DNA from: a virus
Length of the DNA: 64,000 nt
Virus record (IMG/VR): IMGVR_UViG_3300023179_006727
Location: 1 to 64,000 of that record
Reading direction: 5' to 3' (one strand)
The notes under the pieces: model-generated
The model's input: only the letters and a program-made list of their open reading frames with translations
Databases searched by the model: none
What the model was told of the DNA's origin: nothing
Part shown: positions 1 to 9,116 of the stretch, piece after piece
How positions within the stretch are numbered: the stretch's first letter is position 1
Layout of the letters: each line of letters opens with the position of its first letter
Translations under genes and position numbers: made by a program

Positions 1-1490
1 TAGTATTCTAAAGTTGGTTCAGTTGCTGCGTCATTCCATTTATTACCCCATACATAGATGTAAGGTGGTGAAGTTGGATTAGGTCTCCATGCGAAATCTA
101 TTTCTGCACCTTCAATTAATACTTTCCAATTTGTCATATCAGGTAATAGTTCTACTATTTCTGACATATATTTGCGTTCTGTTGCTCCTTCTACGTGATA
201 TTCTAGGACAGGATCAAGTGTAACATCGCAATATTTGTTCCCCCATACATATATATAAGGTGGGCTTGTTGGGTTTGGTCGCCAACTATAATCAAATTTA
301 TTCTTGTTAACTTTAGCCAATTCAACCCATTTATCATACTGCGGTAATAATTCAACAGGTTCAGGCATATATTTTCGTTCAGTTGCGCCTTCTACATAAT
401 ATTCTAGTACAGGTTCAATAGAAGCATCAAAAAATTTATGTCCCCATACATAAATAAAGGGAGGTTCACGTGGATCAGGTCGCCAACTATAATCAAACTT
501 AGTCTCATCAATAGGCAACAACACTTTCCATTTCGACATATCAGGTAATAATTCTACTATTTCTGAAATGTATTTTCGTTCAGTTGCACCTTCTACAATA
601 TATTCTAACGCAGGTTCTATTTCAACAGGTGCGTACTTATGTCCCCATGTATAAATGTATGGTAATTCTGTTGGGTTAGGTCTCCATGTTAAATCAAATT
701 TTTTCTTATTAATCGATAAAAGTTCGTTCCAACATTTAGCAGGTTTTAATATAATATCATCGCCCATATATTTGTGTTCGGTGGCATTAGGCGTTCTATA
801 TTCAACGGTTGGTTTAATTGTGCCACTTACCCATTTATTACCCCATATATAGATATAGGGTGGGTCATGAGGGTGTGGAACCCATTGTGGATCAAGTTGT
901 AAATCTTCAATATCTTCGTGTATGACCCAATGATTTTGATCATTCACTAATTTAAAACGAAAATCATTGATATATTTTCTTTCAGTAGCTTCAGGTTGGT
1001 GATATTCAACCGTAGGCATTTCTTCAGCATTAAGATATTGATTGCCCCACACATAAATATATGGTGGTTCATAAGGATGTGGGTACCATTTTAATAAAGT
1101 TGAATCAATATTTACTTCATGTAAAATTTTCCAATGTTCAGGTAAACTTACAATCGTAGCAACGATAGTCGTTACATATTTTCGTTCTTTTGCGTTTTTA
1201 CATACATATTCAACTGTAGGCATATCAGCAACATATTGATTACCAAATGTCCAAATATAAGGTGGTTCAAATTCATCAGGATGCCAACTAAAATCAAATT
1301 CTATTTTAAATTTCTTATTAACAACCCAATTTTTCTTACTAGGTAAATGAATTGCAATTTGAGTTGATTGAAATTTATAACCTTCATGGTTGGGTACAAT
1401 AAATTTTGGTCCACCACTACGCTGCCATTGTGTACCGAATACATGAATATATGGACGATCATATTTGTCAGGTCGCCAACTAAAATTAAA
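1..1490 (-). repeat. Tandem ~200-bp coding repeats
   Basis: Eight units of about 200 bp are visible as a recurring plus-strand block resembling ccccatacatatatataagg followed by a Trp-rich segment (near 45, 240, 442, 640, 838, 1033, 1245 and 1435). They encode the aromatic modules of the partial protein. Units at the left are close to each other in sequence, which suggests relatively recent duplication. Confidence 0.75.
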
Positions 1491-1598
1491 CTTAGTTGTA
1501 TCTAAATTATCGGGAATTTCCCAATAACCTTGCTCCCACAATGCTTCCCTACGATCTAATTCTGTTTGCTCAATATACATGACAATATTTACTACCAT
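1..1598 (-). CDS. Repeat protein with WxPDPxxPPYIYVWGNxY modules (partial)
   Basis: This is an open frame of about 532 codons that starts at ATG 1598 (a second in-frame ATG lies at 1580) and runs off the left edge without a stop. It contains eight copies of a roughly 67-residue module. Each has an aromatic core such as W-R-P-D-P-R-E-P-P-F-I-Y-V-W-G-H-K-F, and seven are followed by a second motif near E-Y-x-x-E-G-A-T-E-R-K-Y. The modules nearest the left edge are most alike, and the first ones are more diverged. I do not know the function. From memory, similar repeats occur in uncharacterised T4-type phage proteins that also carry a glycosyltransferase-like domain related to the 10805-11737 product, but this cannot be tested here because the C-terminus is missing. 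No clear ribosome binding site precedes either ATG. It is divergent from the radical SAM gene at 1625. Confidence 0.75.
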   Translation of the reverse strand, partial: MVVNIVMYIEQTELDRREALWEQGYWEIPDNLDTTKFNFSWRPDKYDRPYIHVFGTQWQRSGGPKFIVPNHEGYKFQSTQIAIHLPSKKNWVVNKKFKIEFDFSWHPDEFEPPYIWTFGNQYVADMPTVEYVCKNAKERKYVTTIVATIVSLPEHWKILHEVNIDSTLLKWYPHPYEPPYIYVWGNQYLNAEEMPTVEYHQPEATERKYINDFRFKLVNDQNHWVIHEDIEDLQLDPQWVPHPHDPPYIYIWGNKWVSGTIKPTVEYRTPNATEHKYMGDDIILKPAKCWNELLSINKKKFDLTWRPNPTELPYIYTWGHKYAPVEIEPALEYIVEGATERKYISEIVELLPDMSKWKVLLPIDETKFDYSWRPDPREPPFIYVWGHKFFDASIEPVLEYYVEGATERKYMPEPVELLPQYDKWVELAKVNKNKFDYSWRPNPTSPPYIYVWGNKYCDVTLDPVLEYHVEGATERKYMSEIVELLPDMTNWKVLIEGAEIDFAWRPNPTSPPYIYVWGNKWNDAATEPTLEY

Positions 1599-1609
1599 TA
1601 TGGCAATTC

Positions 1610-1617
1610 TATAAATA
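1610..1617 (+). promoter_or_regulatory. T4-type late promoter box TATAAATA
   Basis: This is an exact match to the T4 late promoter core. Its last base is only 7 bases before the ATG at 1625, so transcription would begin at or just before the start codon and the mRNA would be almost leaderless. It fits the late sigma factor encoded at 54547. Confidence 0.6.
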
Positions 1618-1624
1618 TCTTATT

Positions 1625-2680
1625 ATGAATCTTCACAAAACCCCAGGCAAACCCATCCGCACCTATGATGAAACAGGACAATGGCGTGATTGGAGCACAG
1701 ATGAACTCGTTGGCGCAAAACTAAATTACTTACAAGGATGGAAATGCGGAGCAGGTGTTGATAGCCTATTTATTGATATGGACGGGTTTATATGGACTGC
1801 TAGCTGCCGTGTAGGTGGTCAACTAGGTAGTGTATGGGATACTTTTGAAGTACCTAATCAATGGATAGATTGTACCAAAAACGTTTGTTCATGTGGTGCA
1901 GATCTTTTTATACCAAAAGCACAAGATGAAAAGAAAATCATATTGTTACGTCAAAGTCAAGAATTAGATACTTTAATGGATAGGCAAAACAATCAGATTA
2001 CCAATTTTGTAGCAATGGAGCGTACACACGCTAGTAACCAAAAACAAATATATTGGGAAATTGGCAGACGTTGTAATTACGATTGTTCTTATTGTTGGCC
2101 TTGGATTCATAACAATACCGATCCACATAAACCATTAGAAGATTTAATTCGAGCAACTAACTTACTTGAAGAAAAATTTATGCATGGTGAAAGCGTAAAT
2201 TTTATCATTAGTGGCGGCGAACCAACTGTTAATAAAGATTTTCTAGATTGGTTACGATATCTTAACGCATTTGGTCATCATATTAGTTTACATAGTAATG
2301 GATCACGTAAACCTGATTATTATCGTGAAGTTATACATTATGGTGATTTAAACTTATCAGTACATTTTGAGTTTTATGATCGAGCAAAATTTGTTAAAGT
2401 GGTAGAAGCTGTAACAGATGAAAAATATAAAAATAACAATTATAATGTAGGGCATCTTGAAGTAAAGTTTATGATGCCTCCACAATATGTTGAAGAATCG
2501 CTTTCATTAGAGGCAGAGTTAAAACAAATACCACACTTTACAGATTTTTGTACATGGGCTTTTGTTCCTATTCGTGGTGGTATGAGTAATAAATTTTCTA
2601 AACCCGAAGATGATAGTGGTGCTGAAATTATGGAAGGATATGCACCTGAGCATTATGTGCTTTTTGGTGATCGTAAATGA
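1625..2680 (+). CDS. Radical SAM protein with N-terminal Cys-rich (twitch/SPASM-like) domain
   Basis: The 351-residue product has the radical SAM cluster motif C150-x3-C154-x2-C157 followed by an S-G-G-E-P motif, so it should bind a 4Fe-4S cluster and S-adenosylmethionine. The N-terminal 100 residues hold a second Cys set: C41, C61 and then C-T-K-N-V-C-S-C at 83-90, around a D-M-D-G segment. The same domain sits at the C-terminus of the protein encoded at 9106-10077, so the two proteins have permuted domain order. A late promoter box lies just upstream, and the stop overlaps the next ATG (ATGA). The substrate is unknown; peptide or protein modification is common for radical SAM proteins with auxiliary clusters, but this is inference. 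Confidence 0.85.
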   Translation: MNLHKTPGKPIRTYDETGQWRDWSTDELVGAKLNYLQGWKCGAGVDSLFIDMDGFIWTASCRVGGQLGSVWDTFEVPNQWIDCTKNVCSCGADLFIPKAQDEKKIILLRQSQELDTLMDRQNNQITNFVAMERTHASNQKQIYWEIGRRCNYDCSYCWPWIHNNTDPHKPLEDLIRATNLLEEKFMHGESVNFIISGGEPTVNKDFLDWLRYLNAFGHHISLHSNGSRKPDYYREVIHYGDLNLSVHFEFYDRAKFVKVVEAVTDEKYKNNNYNVGHLEVKFMMPPQYVEESLSLEAELKQIPHFTDFCTWAFVPIRGGMSNKFSKPEDDSGAEIMEGYAPEHYVLFGDRK

Positions 2681-4032
2681 TTCCAATATATCCTGATCGA
2701 CCTAATACATTATGTAATTATGCGTGGGATTACTTAATGTTTTATATTAGCGAACCAAGTTTCACTTACTGTTGTCGAACATCAAGGAAAAGAATTACTC
2801 CTGAATTATATCAAGCATTTGGTAGTGAATTATTTTCTAATTTACCTGAGCATATTGACCGTAGAAAGAGTTTACTTAATAATGAGCAGCATAGTGATTG
2901 TCATACGTGTTGGAGTTTAGAAAATAATGGGTTTAAAAGTGCACGTAATGATATAAACTTTGAAGGCTACATGGAACGTAATATGGGTATTATACCTAAA
3001 TCTAAGAGTGACTTAGTGAACAATCCACAATTACAGTTATCCACATATGCAAATATAATAGAAATTGTTTTAAACAATACATGTGATGCTAAATGCACTT
3101 ATTGTAGTGAACATTATAGCACACAATGGTATGCAGAAAAGAAAAAATACAACATACCAATGACAAGGGAAAGTAGTCAACTTGGCGAACGTGATCCAAA
3201 AGCTGAATATTACTTTTGGAAATGGTACGAAGAAGTTGGCATGCAAAAACTATTTCGTTTTGGATTTATTGGTGGTGAACCATTAATAACTGATTTGATT
3301 TATGAATGTTTTGACAAATTAATAGAAATTCATGAAAAAAATCCAAGAATAGAGTCTGTTCGTAATATGGGTAATGGCGATTATTTAGATAAAGTTGAGT
3401 TATGTATTACTACTAATCTTAATACTCCTGAATCGTATTTTAAAAAGTTCTTAGAATATTTGCCTAGATTACAACAGCATTTTAACATTATCATTCAAGT
3501 AAGCAGCGAAAATGTTGGAGAAGAATTAGAGTATATCAGGTATGGTGTTAAATGGAATCGATTTAAAAATAATTTAGAAAAGTTGTTTAGTTTACCTGAT
3601 TTAGTTACTATTTCGTTTATGCCATGTTTAAATTTACTTGGATTGCCATCTTTATACAAGTATGTTGAATATTTTAAACAATGTAATGAAAATTATTATC
3701 CATTTTCTATTCATCGCAATATTGTAACTTGGCCCAAAGAACAAAGCCCAATGTCTGCACCAAAAGAATTTGCAAGATATTTAGATAAACCAATCGAAAT
3801 ATTTGAAGAATTAATTAATGACCCAAAATATAAAAAAGCCAAACCTCATCACAATTGGGAAGTATTTAGAGATTTCTTAATCCAAACACGTGAAGCGATT
3901 GAAAATAATCCTCCGATGGATAATATGCAAGATAAAGGTGAAGAAGTGCTGATATTTTTTGAAGAATTAGATCGAAGAAGAAATACGAATTTTATAAAAA
4001 CATTTCCTGAATTTAAAGAGTGGGTTTTATAA
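2677..4032 (+). CDS. Radical SAM protein, N-terminal twitch type
   Basis: The 451-residue protein has a radical SAM core with C136-x3-C140-x2-C143 and a G-G-E-P motif near residue 200. Ahead of the core is a Cys pattern shared by several neighbours: C13, C32-C33 and C75-x2-C78-W. From memory this resembles the N-terminal twitch radical SAM proteins described from phages. It is most similar to the product of 6537-7952 (shared C-x-x-A-W-D-Y opening, H-Y-S-x-Q-W after the cluster motif). Its start overlaps the previous stop by four bases, so it is probably translationally coupled. Its 3' end overlaps the convergent gene at 4013 by 20 bases. Confidence 0.85.
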   Translation: MIPIYPDRPNTLCNYAWDYLMFYISEPSFTYCCRTSRKRITPELYQAFGSELFSNLPEHIDRRKSLLNNEQHSDCHTCWSLENNGFKSARNDINFEGYMERNMGIIPKSKSDLVNNPQLQLSTYANIIEIVLNNTCDAKCTYCSEHYSTQWYAEKKKYNIPMTRESSQLGERDPKAEYYFWKWYEEVGMQKLFRFGFIGGEPLITDLIYECFDKLIEIHEKNPRIESVRNMGNGDYLDKVELCITTNLNTPESYFKKFLEYLPRLQQHFNIIIQVSSENVGEELEYIRYGVKWNRFKNNLEKLFSLPDLVTISFMPCLNLLGLPSLYKYVEYFKQCNENYYPFSIHRNIVTWPKEQSPMSAPKEFARYLDKPIEIFEELINDPKYKKAKPHHNWEVFRDFLIQTREAIENNPPMDNMQDKGEEVLIFFEELDRRRNTNFIKTFPEFKEWVL

Positions 4033-5194
4033 TAACTAGCTCATTTCGCAATTGTGGAACAATATCAGCGATTTTTTTATCACGCAATTTTTCAAGTGTT
4101 TTGGTTCTATGTACCCATTGATTATGTAATTCATTACCTAAATAACCATTTTTTAAATAATCAATAACAGGTGAATATAAATCATTATAATTTAAATGAG
4201 TGTAATATTCTATTAATGCTGAGAGCGTTTCAGGTTGCAAAACTAAAGCAGATTGATTTTCAGGACGTAAAACAAAATGTTTAAAGTTCGGTCTTTTAGG
4301 TATATGTTCTTTTTGTGGATATAATGTGAGGATATTGTTTTGCCACCATTGTCTTAACTCTTCAAGATTAAAAATATTATAAACAGAAATTGCACAGCTT
4401 AAGGAAAAATGATTTAAATTTTTTAGTTTACTAAATCTAATCAAAGTTTTTGTTACATTGTCAATATCACTTGTATATTGCGTATTAGGTGCAAACCTAA
4501 TCCAAGTATTTAAGTCACCAATACCATCGATACTACAAACAAAAATAACACTTTTAGCTTGTTCAACTAATTCTAAAATAGGTTCATTAATCACAGTACA
4601 ATTTGTTGTAATCATAATATTGACATTATGTAGTTGATTAATTTCTTTTAATTTTTGCAATACAAGTAAATTTTCTTTATTTAAAAATGGTTCACCACCC
4701 TTAAGCCATAAAGTCATTAAGTTAGACAAATCAATATTATCTAATAATTTAGTAGCAATTTCTCTATTAATAGGTTCAATTTTATGTTTACCATCTTTAT
4801 TCCAACCATTCTTATTAGATAACTCTATCCAAGCACTACTCCAATCTTCATTACACATTGCACAAGCTAAGTTACACGTATTAGTACTACTATATTCTAA
4901 ATATAAAATTTTTTCAGTTTCATCATAAGGGATAGCATTATAAACATTTAATCTTACACTTGTTTTAGTTTTATCTTCACGATTTTTACAAAAACGACAA
5001 CTTGGGTGCCATCTACCTTCGAGCATATGTTTCTTAACATCTTGCATAAAATTGCTTGATCTTATTTCTTGAATAGTTTGCTCATTTAAATTACCACATG
5101 GATCTTTATAATCCCATGCACAGCAAGGATTTACACTTTTATTTGGATTAATAGTTAAACTATTAAATGGTGCGCTACATAATACTTTTTTCAT
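4013..5194 (-). CDS. Radical SAM protein, N-terminal twitch type
   Basis: The 393-residue product is the last gene of the long minus-strand accessory operon. It carries C107-x3-C111-x2-C114, a K-G-G-E-P motif, and an upstream Cys set (C6, C24-C25, C66-x2-C69) of the same layout as its neighbours. The ATG at 5194 overlaps the preceding stop in an ATGA junction. No terminator separates it from the convergent gene that ends at 4032; the two coding regions overlap by 20 bases. The substrate is unknown. Confidence 0.85.
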   Translation of the reverse strand: MKKVLCSAPFNSLTINPNKSVNPCCAWDYKDPCGNLNEQTIQEIRSSNFMQDVKKHMLEGRWHPSCRFCKNREDKTKTSVRLNVYNAIPYDETEKILYLEYSSTNTCNLACAMCNEDWSSAWIELSNKNGWNKDGKHKIEPINREIATKLLDNIDLSNLMTLWLKGGEPFLNKENLLVLQKLKEINQLHNVNIMITTNCTVINEPILELVEQAKSVIFVCSIDGIGDLNTWIRFAPNTQYTSDIDNVTKTLIRFSKLKNLNHFSLSCAISVYNIFNLEELRQWWQNNILTLYPQKEHIPKRPNFKHFVLRPENQSALVLQPETLSALIEYYTHLNYNDLYSPVIDYLKNGYLGNELHNQWVHRTKTLEKLRDKKIADIVPQLRNELVIIKPTL

Positions 5195-6540
5195 AACATT
5201 CTCGGTATAGTATTTAAGGCAATTTCATAAAATTCAGAAAATGTTTCTCTAAATATTTCGTTTCTATTTTCATCAATGGTTCTATTGTATTCTAAAAATT
5301 TAATCCATTGTTTGTGATCATATGAAGTTGAATTCATAAAATCAATAATGTTTTTTATACTTGCGCTTTGTTTATGATATTTTACATTGGAATTATTAAA
5401 ATTTAATAATTTATTTGTAATTATTTTTTTAATACTATCAGGTAAGTTTGTTATATTGGAATGTAAGGGATGATGCAATAAATTTAATACAAATTCAAAG
5501 TTTAAGTAAGATAATTGTTCAATAATTTCATCAAGATAATATATATTGTACATACTAATAGTTAGATATAGATAAAAACGACCATCTACATTATATAATT
5601 CAGAAAGAAGTTTAAAGTTTTCTAAGTTACTAATTACTTCATCATATATTGCATTCTTACGTTGGTATTCAAAACGTTTACCTATATCATCTATACTAAA
5701 ATTTACAACAACAAAATCAAATTGTTTCCATTTTATAACTAAGTCATCACTAAAATGTGTTCCATTTGTGTTATAACATAAATTTTGATCCTTTGATGAT
5801 CCGCTATTAATCATAATATCTAATATTTGATCATGTTCCTGTTGCATCAATGGTTCGCCACCATAAAACTCTATGCGTAAAATACCATCAGCCCATGATG
5901 TTAATATTTTTACATTTTCTTCATTAGTTAATAATTTTTCTTTGGCATTTTCCGCCCATACTACCATAGCACGTTTATCAGCCCAACCCAAATCTTTATA
6001 ATCTTTAATCCATTGTGTGCTTGACCATGGACCACATATTCTACATCTTAAATTACATAAATTACTTAATTTTAAATCTAGATTGGTTGGTTGCCCCGAA
6101 AATGCTCTTTTAAAATGTCTTTTAATATCATATCTTGAATCAGGATTTTGTAACCAATTTTTGTTATAAATCTGTCGCAAACTAATAATATTGCTTTTTT
6201 CCTCATTCCAACATACTTTACATTTTTCAGGTTTTTCATTACGCATAAAATCATCACGTAATTTATTCATTTCTTCACTATTAAATAATTGTACCACTGT
6301 TGAATTATGTAATGTTACTTTAGAATCATCTAACTTAAAAGCATCGTATTTACAACATGGACGACTAGTTCCTTCTGCTGTGATTTCCATATTAGTAAAT
6401 GGAGCAACACAAAAATTACTAGGCAAGAATTTATGATAATCATTATCAAAGTTCTTTTTTATTCCCCAATCATACTCGGCATCAATATGTTCAAATAATC
6501 TATCCTCTTCGATTGCTTTTTCGTATTCATCCCAATTCAT
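5191..6540 (-). CDS. Radical SAM protein, N-terminal twitch type
   Basis: I take ATG 6540 as the start (449 residues) because it forms an ATGA overlap with the upstream stop; a GTG 15 bases earlier would give 454 residues. Numbered from the ATG, the cluster motif is C162-x3-C166-x2-C169, followed by G-P-W-S-S and later Y-G-G-E-P. The N-terminal Cys set is C44, C62-C63 and C107-x2-C110-W. It resembles the product of 7962-9116 most closely (same R-C-R-I-C-G-P segment and N-terminal layout). The C-terminal third has no recognisable motif. The substrate is unknown. Confidence 0.85.
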   Translation of the reverse strand: MNWDEYEKAIEEDRLFEHIDAEYDWGIKKNFDNDYHKFLPSNFCVAPFTNMEITAEGTSRPCCKYDAFKLDDSKVTLHNSTVVQLFNSEEMNKLRDDFMRNEKPEKCKVCWNEEKSNIISLRQIYNKNWLQNPDSRYDIKRHFKRAFSGQPTNLDLKLSNLCNLRCRICGPWSSTQWIKDYKDLGWADKRAMVVWAENAKEKLLTNEENVKILTSWADGILRIEFYGGEPLMQQEHDQILDIMINSGSSKDQNLCYNTNGTHFSDDLVIKWKQFDFVVVNFSIDDIGKRFEYQRKNAIYDEVISNLENFKLLSELYNVDGRFYLYLTISMYNIYYLDEIIEQLSYLNFEFVLNLLHHPLHSNITNLPDSIKKIITNKLLNFNNSNVKYHKQSASIKNIIDFMNSTSYDHKQWIKFLEYNRTIDENRNEIFRETFSEFYEIALNTIPRML

Positions 6541-7952
6541 AATAGTTTTTTGCACTCTTCTAAAAATGATATCATTTCAGGGAAAGTTTCTTCATAATTT
6601 AAATTACGTCTTTGGCGCATCTTTTCAACATTCAACGCAAACTCTTTCCTAGCATCATCACTTTTTTCAGGATTCTCGATACCCTTTTTTACCGTATATA
6701 AAAAGCTAATATAATGATCCCATCGACCAAATAAGTTATACGTGCCAGGTGTCACCTTCGCACTTTTTAATTCATTCATCATAATATCAATAGTTTCTAT
6801 AACATACTTTGAATATTCTACAGGCAAAATGTATGGACTTAACCAATGTGGATGACTGACTTGATTTTGACGTAAATGTATTCTACGATTAGTCCTGTTT
6901 TGTAAATCAATAATCCACCTAAAGAAGTTTGGCAAATCTGATATACATAATGCATTTAATGCTATTTGTAAATTAAAAATTATACGTTTTTGGTCAGGGT
7001 CAATTAAGTTAATAAACTCAATATAATTTTCTATATTGTTAGTCATGATTTCCCAATCTGTGCCTGTTCTAATATATTCTGCACGTTGTCCAATACTTTC
7101 ACAACTGACATTAAAATCTAAAGTAAACTGTTCCACACCAACAATTCTCATCGTAGTATCTAACCAACGATCATAAAACTTCTTTGGTGTATTAAAATTA
7201 GTAACAATAGAAAAATCAATATTTTTTTGTTCTGTCTTATGATCCTCGTAAAACTCACAAATACGATCAGTATAGCTATAAAATTTATCAATAATTAATG
7301 GTTCACCACCGATAAAGTTAATACAGTAAGTGTTCCATCCACTTTCGTTTTCAAACCAATCCCACCAAAATGTTTCATAAACTGTATCTTTGATCTTTGG
7401 TAGTTCAGTCTCCATTTCTTCAGGTTTAATTTCACCATACTTTAATCGTTCTGCCGCCCATTGTGAACTATAATGATGATGACAGTACAAACACTTTAAG
7501 TCACATATGTTACCCAAACTAATTTCAATCATGTTAGTATGTGGTAATCTAGATAACATCTCAAATTCATCAGAGGTAAGATTATATAGTTTTTCTTTTA
7601 ATTCATCACGTGATAATGTAGGCCAAAGTTTTTTTGATTGCACAAAATTGACAAAACGATCCCATCCTGTTCTTGGACTTTTTGCACCGCTATCTTCAAT
7701 ATCCCAACATACTGAACAGGCATCATTACGAATACCACGTAACATGTCTTTACGCACATTTACAATAGGTGGGAAATGTGTAAACAATCCACGCTCTAGT
7801 CGCCAATCTTCAGGTAATATTTTATGACTTTTACTACGACAACAATTTCTTAATTCATTACGTGAAATGTTTAATACACTATAATCCCATGCAAATTGGC
7901 ATACAGTATCTTTAATATCACCTTCACGTTTAATCTCAATGACTTGATTCAT
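6537..7952 (-). CDS. Radical SAM protein, N-terminal twitch type
   Basis: The 471-residue protein has C150-x3-C154-x2-C157 followed by H-H-H-Y-S-S-Q-W, a G-G-E-P-L motif, and an N-terminal set C18, C37-C38, C79-x2-C82-W. It is a paralogue of the product of 2677-4032, which lies on the opposite strand at the other end of the cluster. Nine bases separate it from the gene upstream, and it overlaps the next gene by ATGA. As for its neighbours, an iron-sulfur radical enzyme is clear and the substrate is not. Confidence 0.85.
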   Translation of the reverse strand: MNQVIEIKREGDIKDTVCQFAWDYSVLNISRNELRNCCRSKSHKILPEDWRLERGLFTHFPPIVNVRKDMLRGIRNDACSVCWDIEDSGAKSPRTGWDRFVNFVQSKKLWPTLSRDELKEKLYNLTSDEFEMLSRLPHTNMIEISLGNICDLKCLYCHHHYSSQWAAERLKYGEIKPEEMETELPKIKDTVYETFWWDWFENESGWNTYCINFIGGEPLIIDKFYSYTDRICEFYEDHKTEQKNIDFSIVTNFNTPKKFYDRWLDTTMRIVGVEQFTLDFNVSCESIGQRAEYIRTGTDWEIMTNNIENYIEFINLIDPDQKRIIFNLQIALNALCISDLPNFFRWIIDLQNRTNRRIHLRQNQVSHPHWLSPYILPVEYSKYVIETIDIMMNELKSAKVTPGTYNLFGRWDHYISFLYTVKKGIENPEKSDDARKEFALNVEKMRQRRNLNYEETFPEMISFLEECKKLL

Positions 7953-7961
7953 AAGTTTTAT

Positions 7962-9116
7962 TTAGTTTAAGCCTAGTACCTCGCTCCATTTTGGGAAAGT
8001 ATCCACAAAATCCTGATTCCTAAAATTGTCTAATATTTCAAGTTCATCAAGAAATTTTTGCCATTCTCCTATTTTTTCGGGTAAATTTAAAAAGTTTAAA
8101 ATATCAGGAAAATTTTCTAATCTTTCTTGTAATTGTGCTTTAACAAAATGAGGTAAATTTCTTATGTTGTATTTTTCGTTTTTGTGTAATATATTGTAAT
8201 GAACAAATAAATGCTTACTTTTTGCCCACGCAGCATATTCAGGTAAGTAGTATACATTAAAATTACTTACGGTACAAAATAATATTACTTCTATATTGGG
8301 ATGTTTATCTCGTAAATTGATAAACTTATCTACATTTTTAAGTATTACATTCCAATTACTAGGAAAACGATGATATTCTTGTCTTTCCTCTAAATCATCT
8401 ATACTTAAACATATCGTTGTTTTTTTAAATTGTTTAAGAAAATTTATTAAAGTTTCGTTCCAATGTGTTACATTAGTATTAATTAACATTGTTTTTTCAG
8501 ATAAAGCTGATTGTTCACTTAATAAACTTAGAATTTTAACATTTTCAGGTGATGTCATGGGTTCACCTCCTGTCATTTCAATGTGTTGAATGTTACTTGA
8601 CCATTGCGATATTATCTTTTCATTTTTAGTATCAGTGATTTTATCTTGTGTCCAATAGTTTGATTCAGGTAAATTAATATTCCATAACAATTTATATTCT
8701 TTATTATATGTTGAGGATGCTTGTGGACCACATATACGGCATTTTAAATTACAAACATTGTTAAGTTTTAAATCTAATACTAGTGGAGAATCAACAGTAA
8801 GTTTAGTAAAATCAACTTTGCTAATGTCTATTTTTTTGGTTTCAACAAATGTTTGTCGATAACTTTTAATACCACCTTGTTCGTCATTCCAACACATGCT
8901 ACATTCATGAGGTTCTTCACCATTAATGAATGCTTGACGTAATTTTTGCCAATCATCTGAGTTATATAATTTATTTAATTGACCCCTATAAATAAAAGGT
9001 AATTTATGATTAGTTTGTGCATTAGGTTGATAATATCTACAACATGGTCTTAGACTGCCATTAACATCGATTGATAAATTAATCCATGGTAACGGGCAAA
9101 ACTTTTTATTGGACAT
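7962..9116 (-). CDS. Radical SAM protein, N-terminal twitch type
   Basis: The 384-residue product shows the clearest form of the shared architecture: F-C-P-L-P-W near residue 6, P-C-C at 24-26, C72-x2-C75-W, then the radical SAM motif C122-x3-C126-x2-C129 and T-G-G-E-P. The spacing suggests an auxiliary Fe-S site N-terminal to the radical SAM barrel. It overlaps the upstream gene by 11 bases, which indicates translational coupling in the operon. Confidence 0.85.
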   Translation of the reverse strand: MSNKKFCPLPWINLSIDVNGSLRPCCRYYQPNAQTNHKLPFIYRGQLNKLYNSDDWQKLRQAFINGEEPHECSMCWNDEQGGIKSYRQTFVETKKIDISKVDFTKLTVDSPLVLDLKLNNVCNLKCRICGPQASSTYNKEYKLLWNINLPESNYWTQDKITDTKNEKIISQWSSNIQHIEMTGGEPMTSPENVKILSLLSEQSALSEKTMLINTNVTHWNETLINFLKQFKKTTICLSIDDLEERQEYHRFPSNWNVILKNVDKFINLRDKHPNIEVILFCTVSNFNVYYLPEYAAWAKSKHLFVHYNILHKNEKYNIRNLPHFVKAQLQERLENFPDILNFLNLPEKIGEWQKFLDELEILDNFRNQDFVDTFPKWSEVLGLN

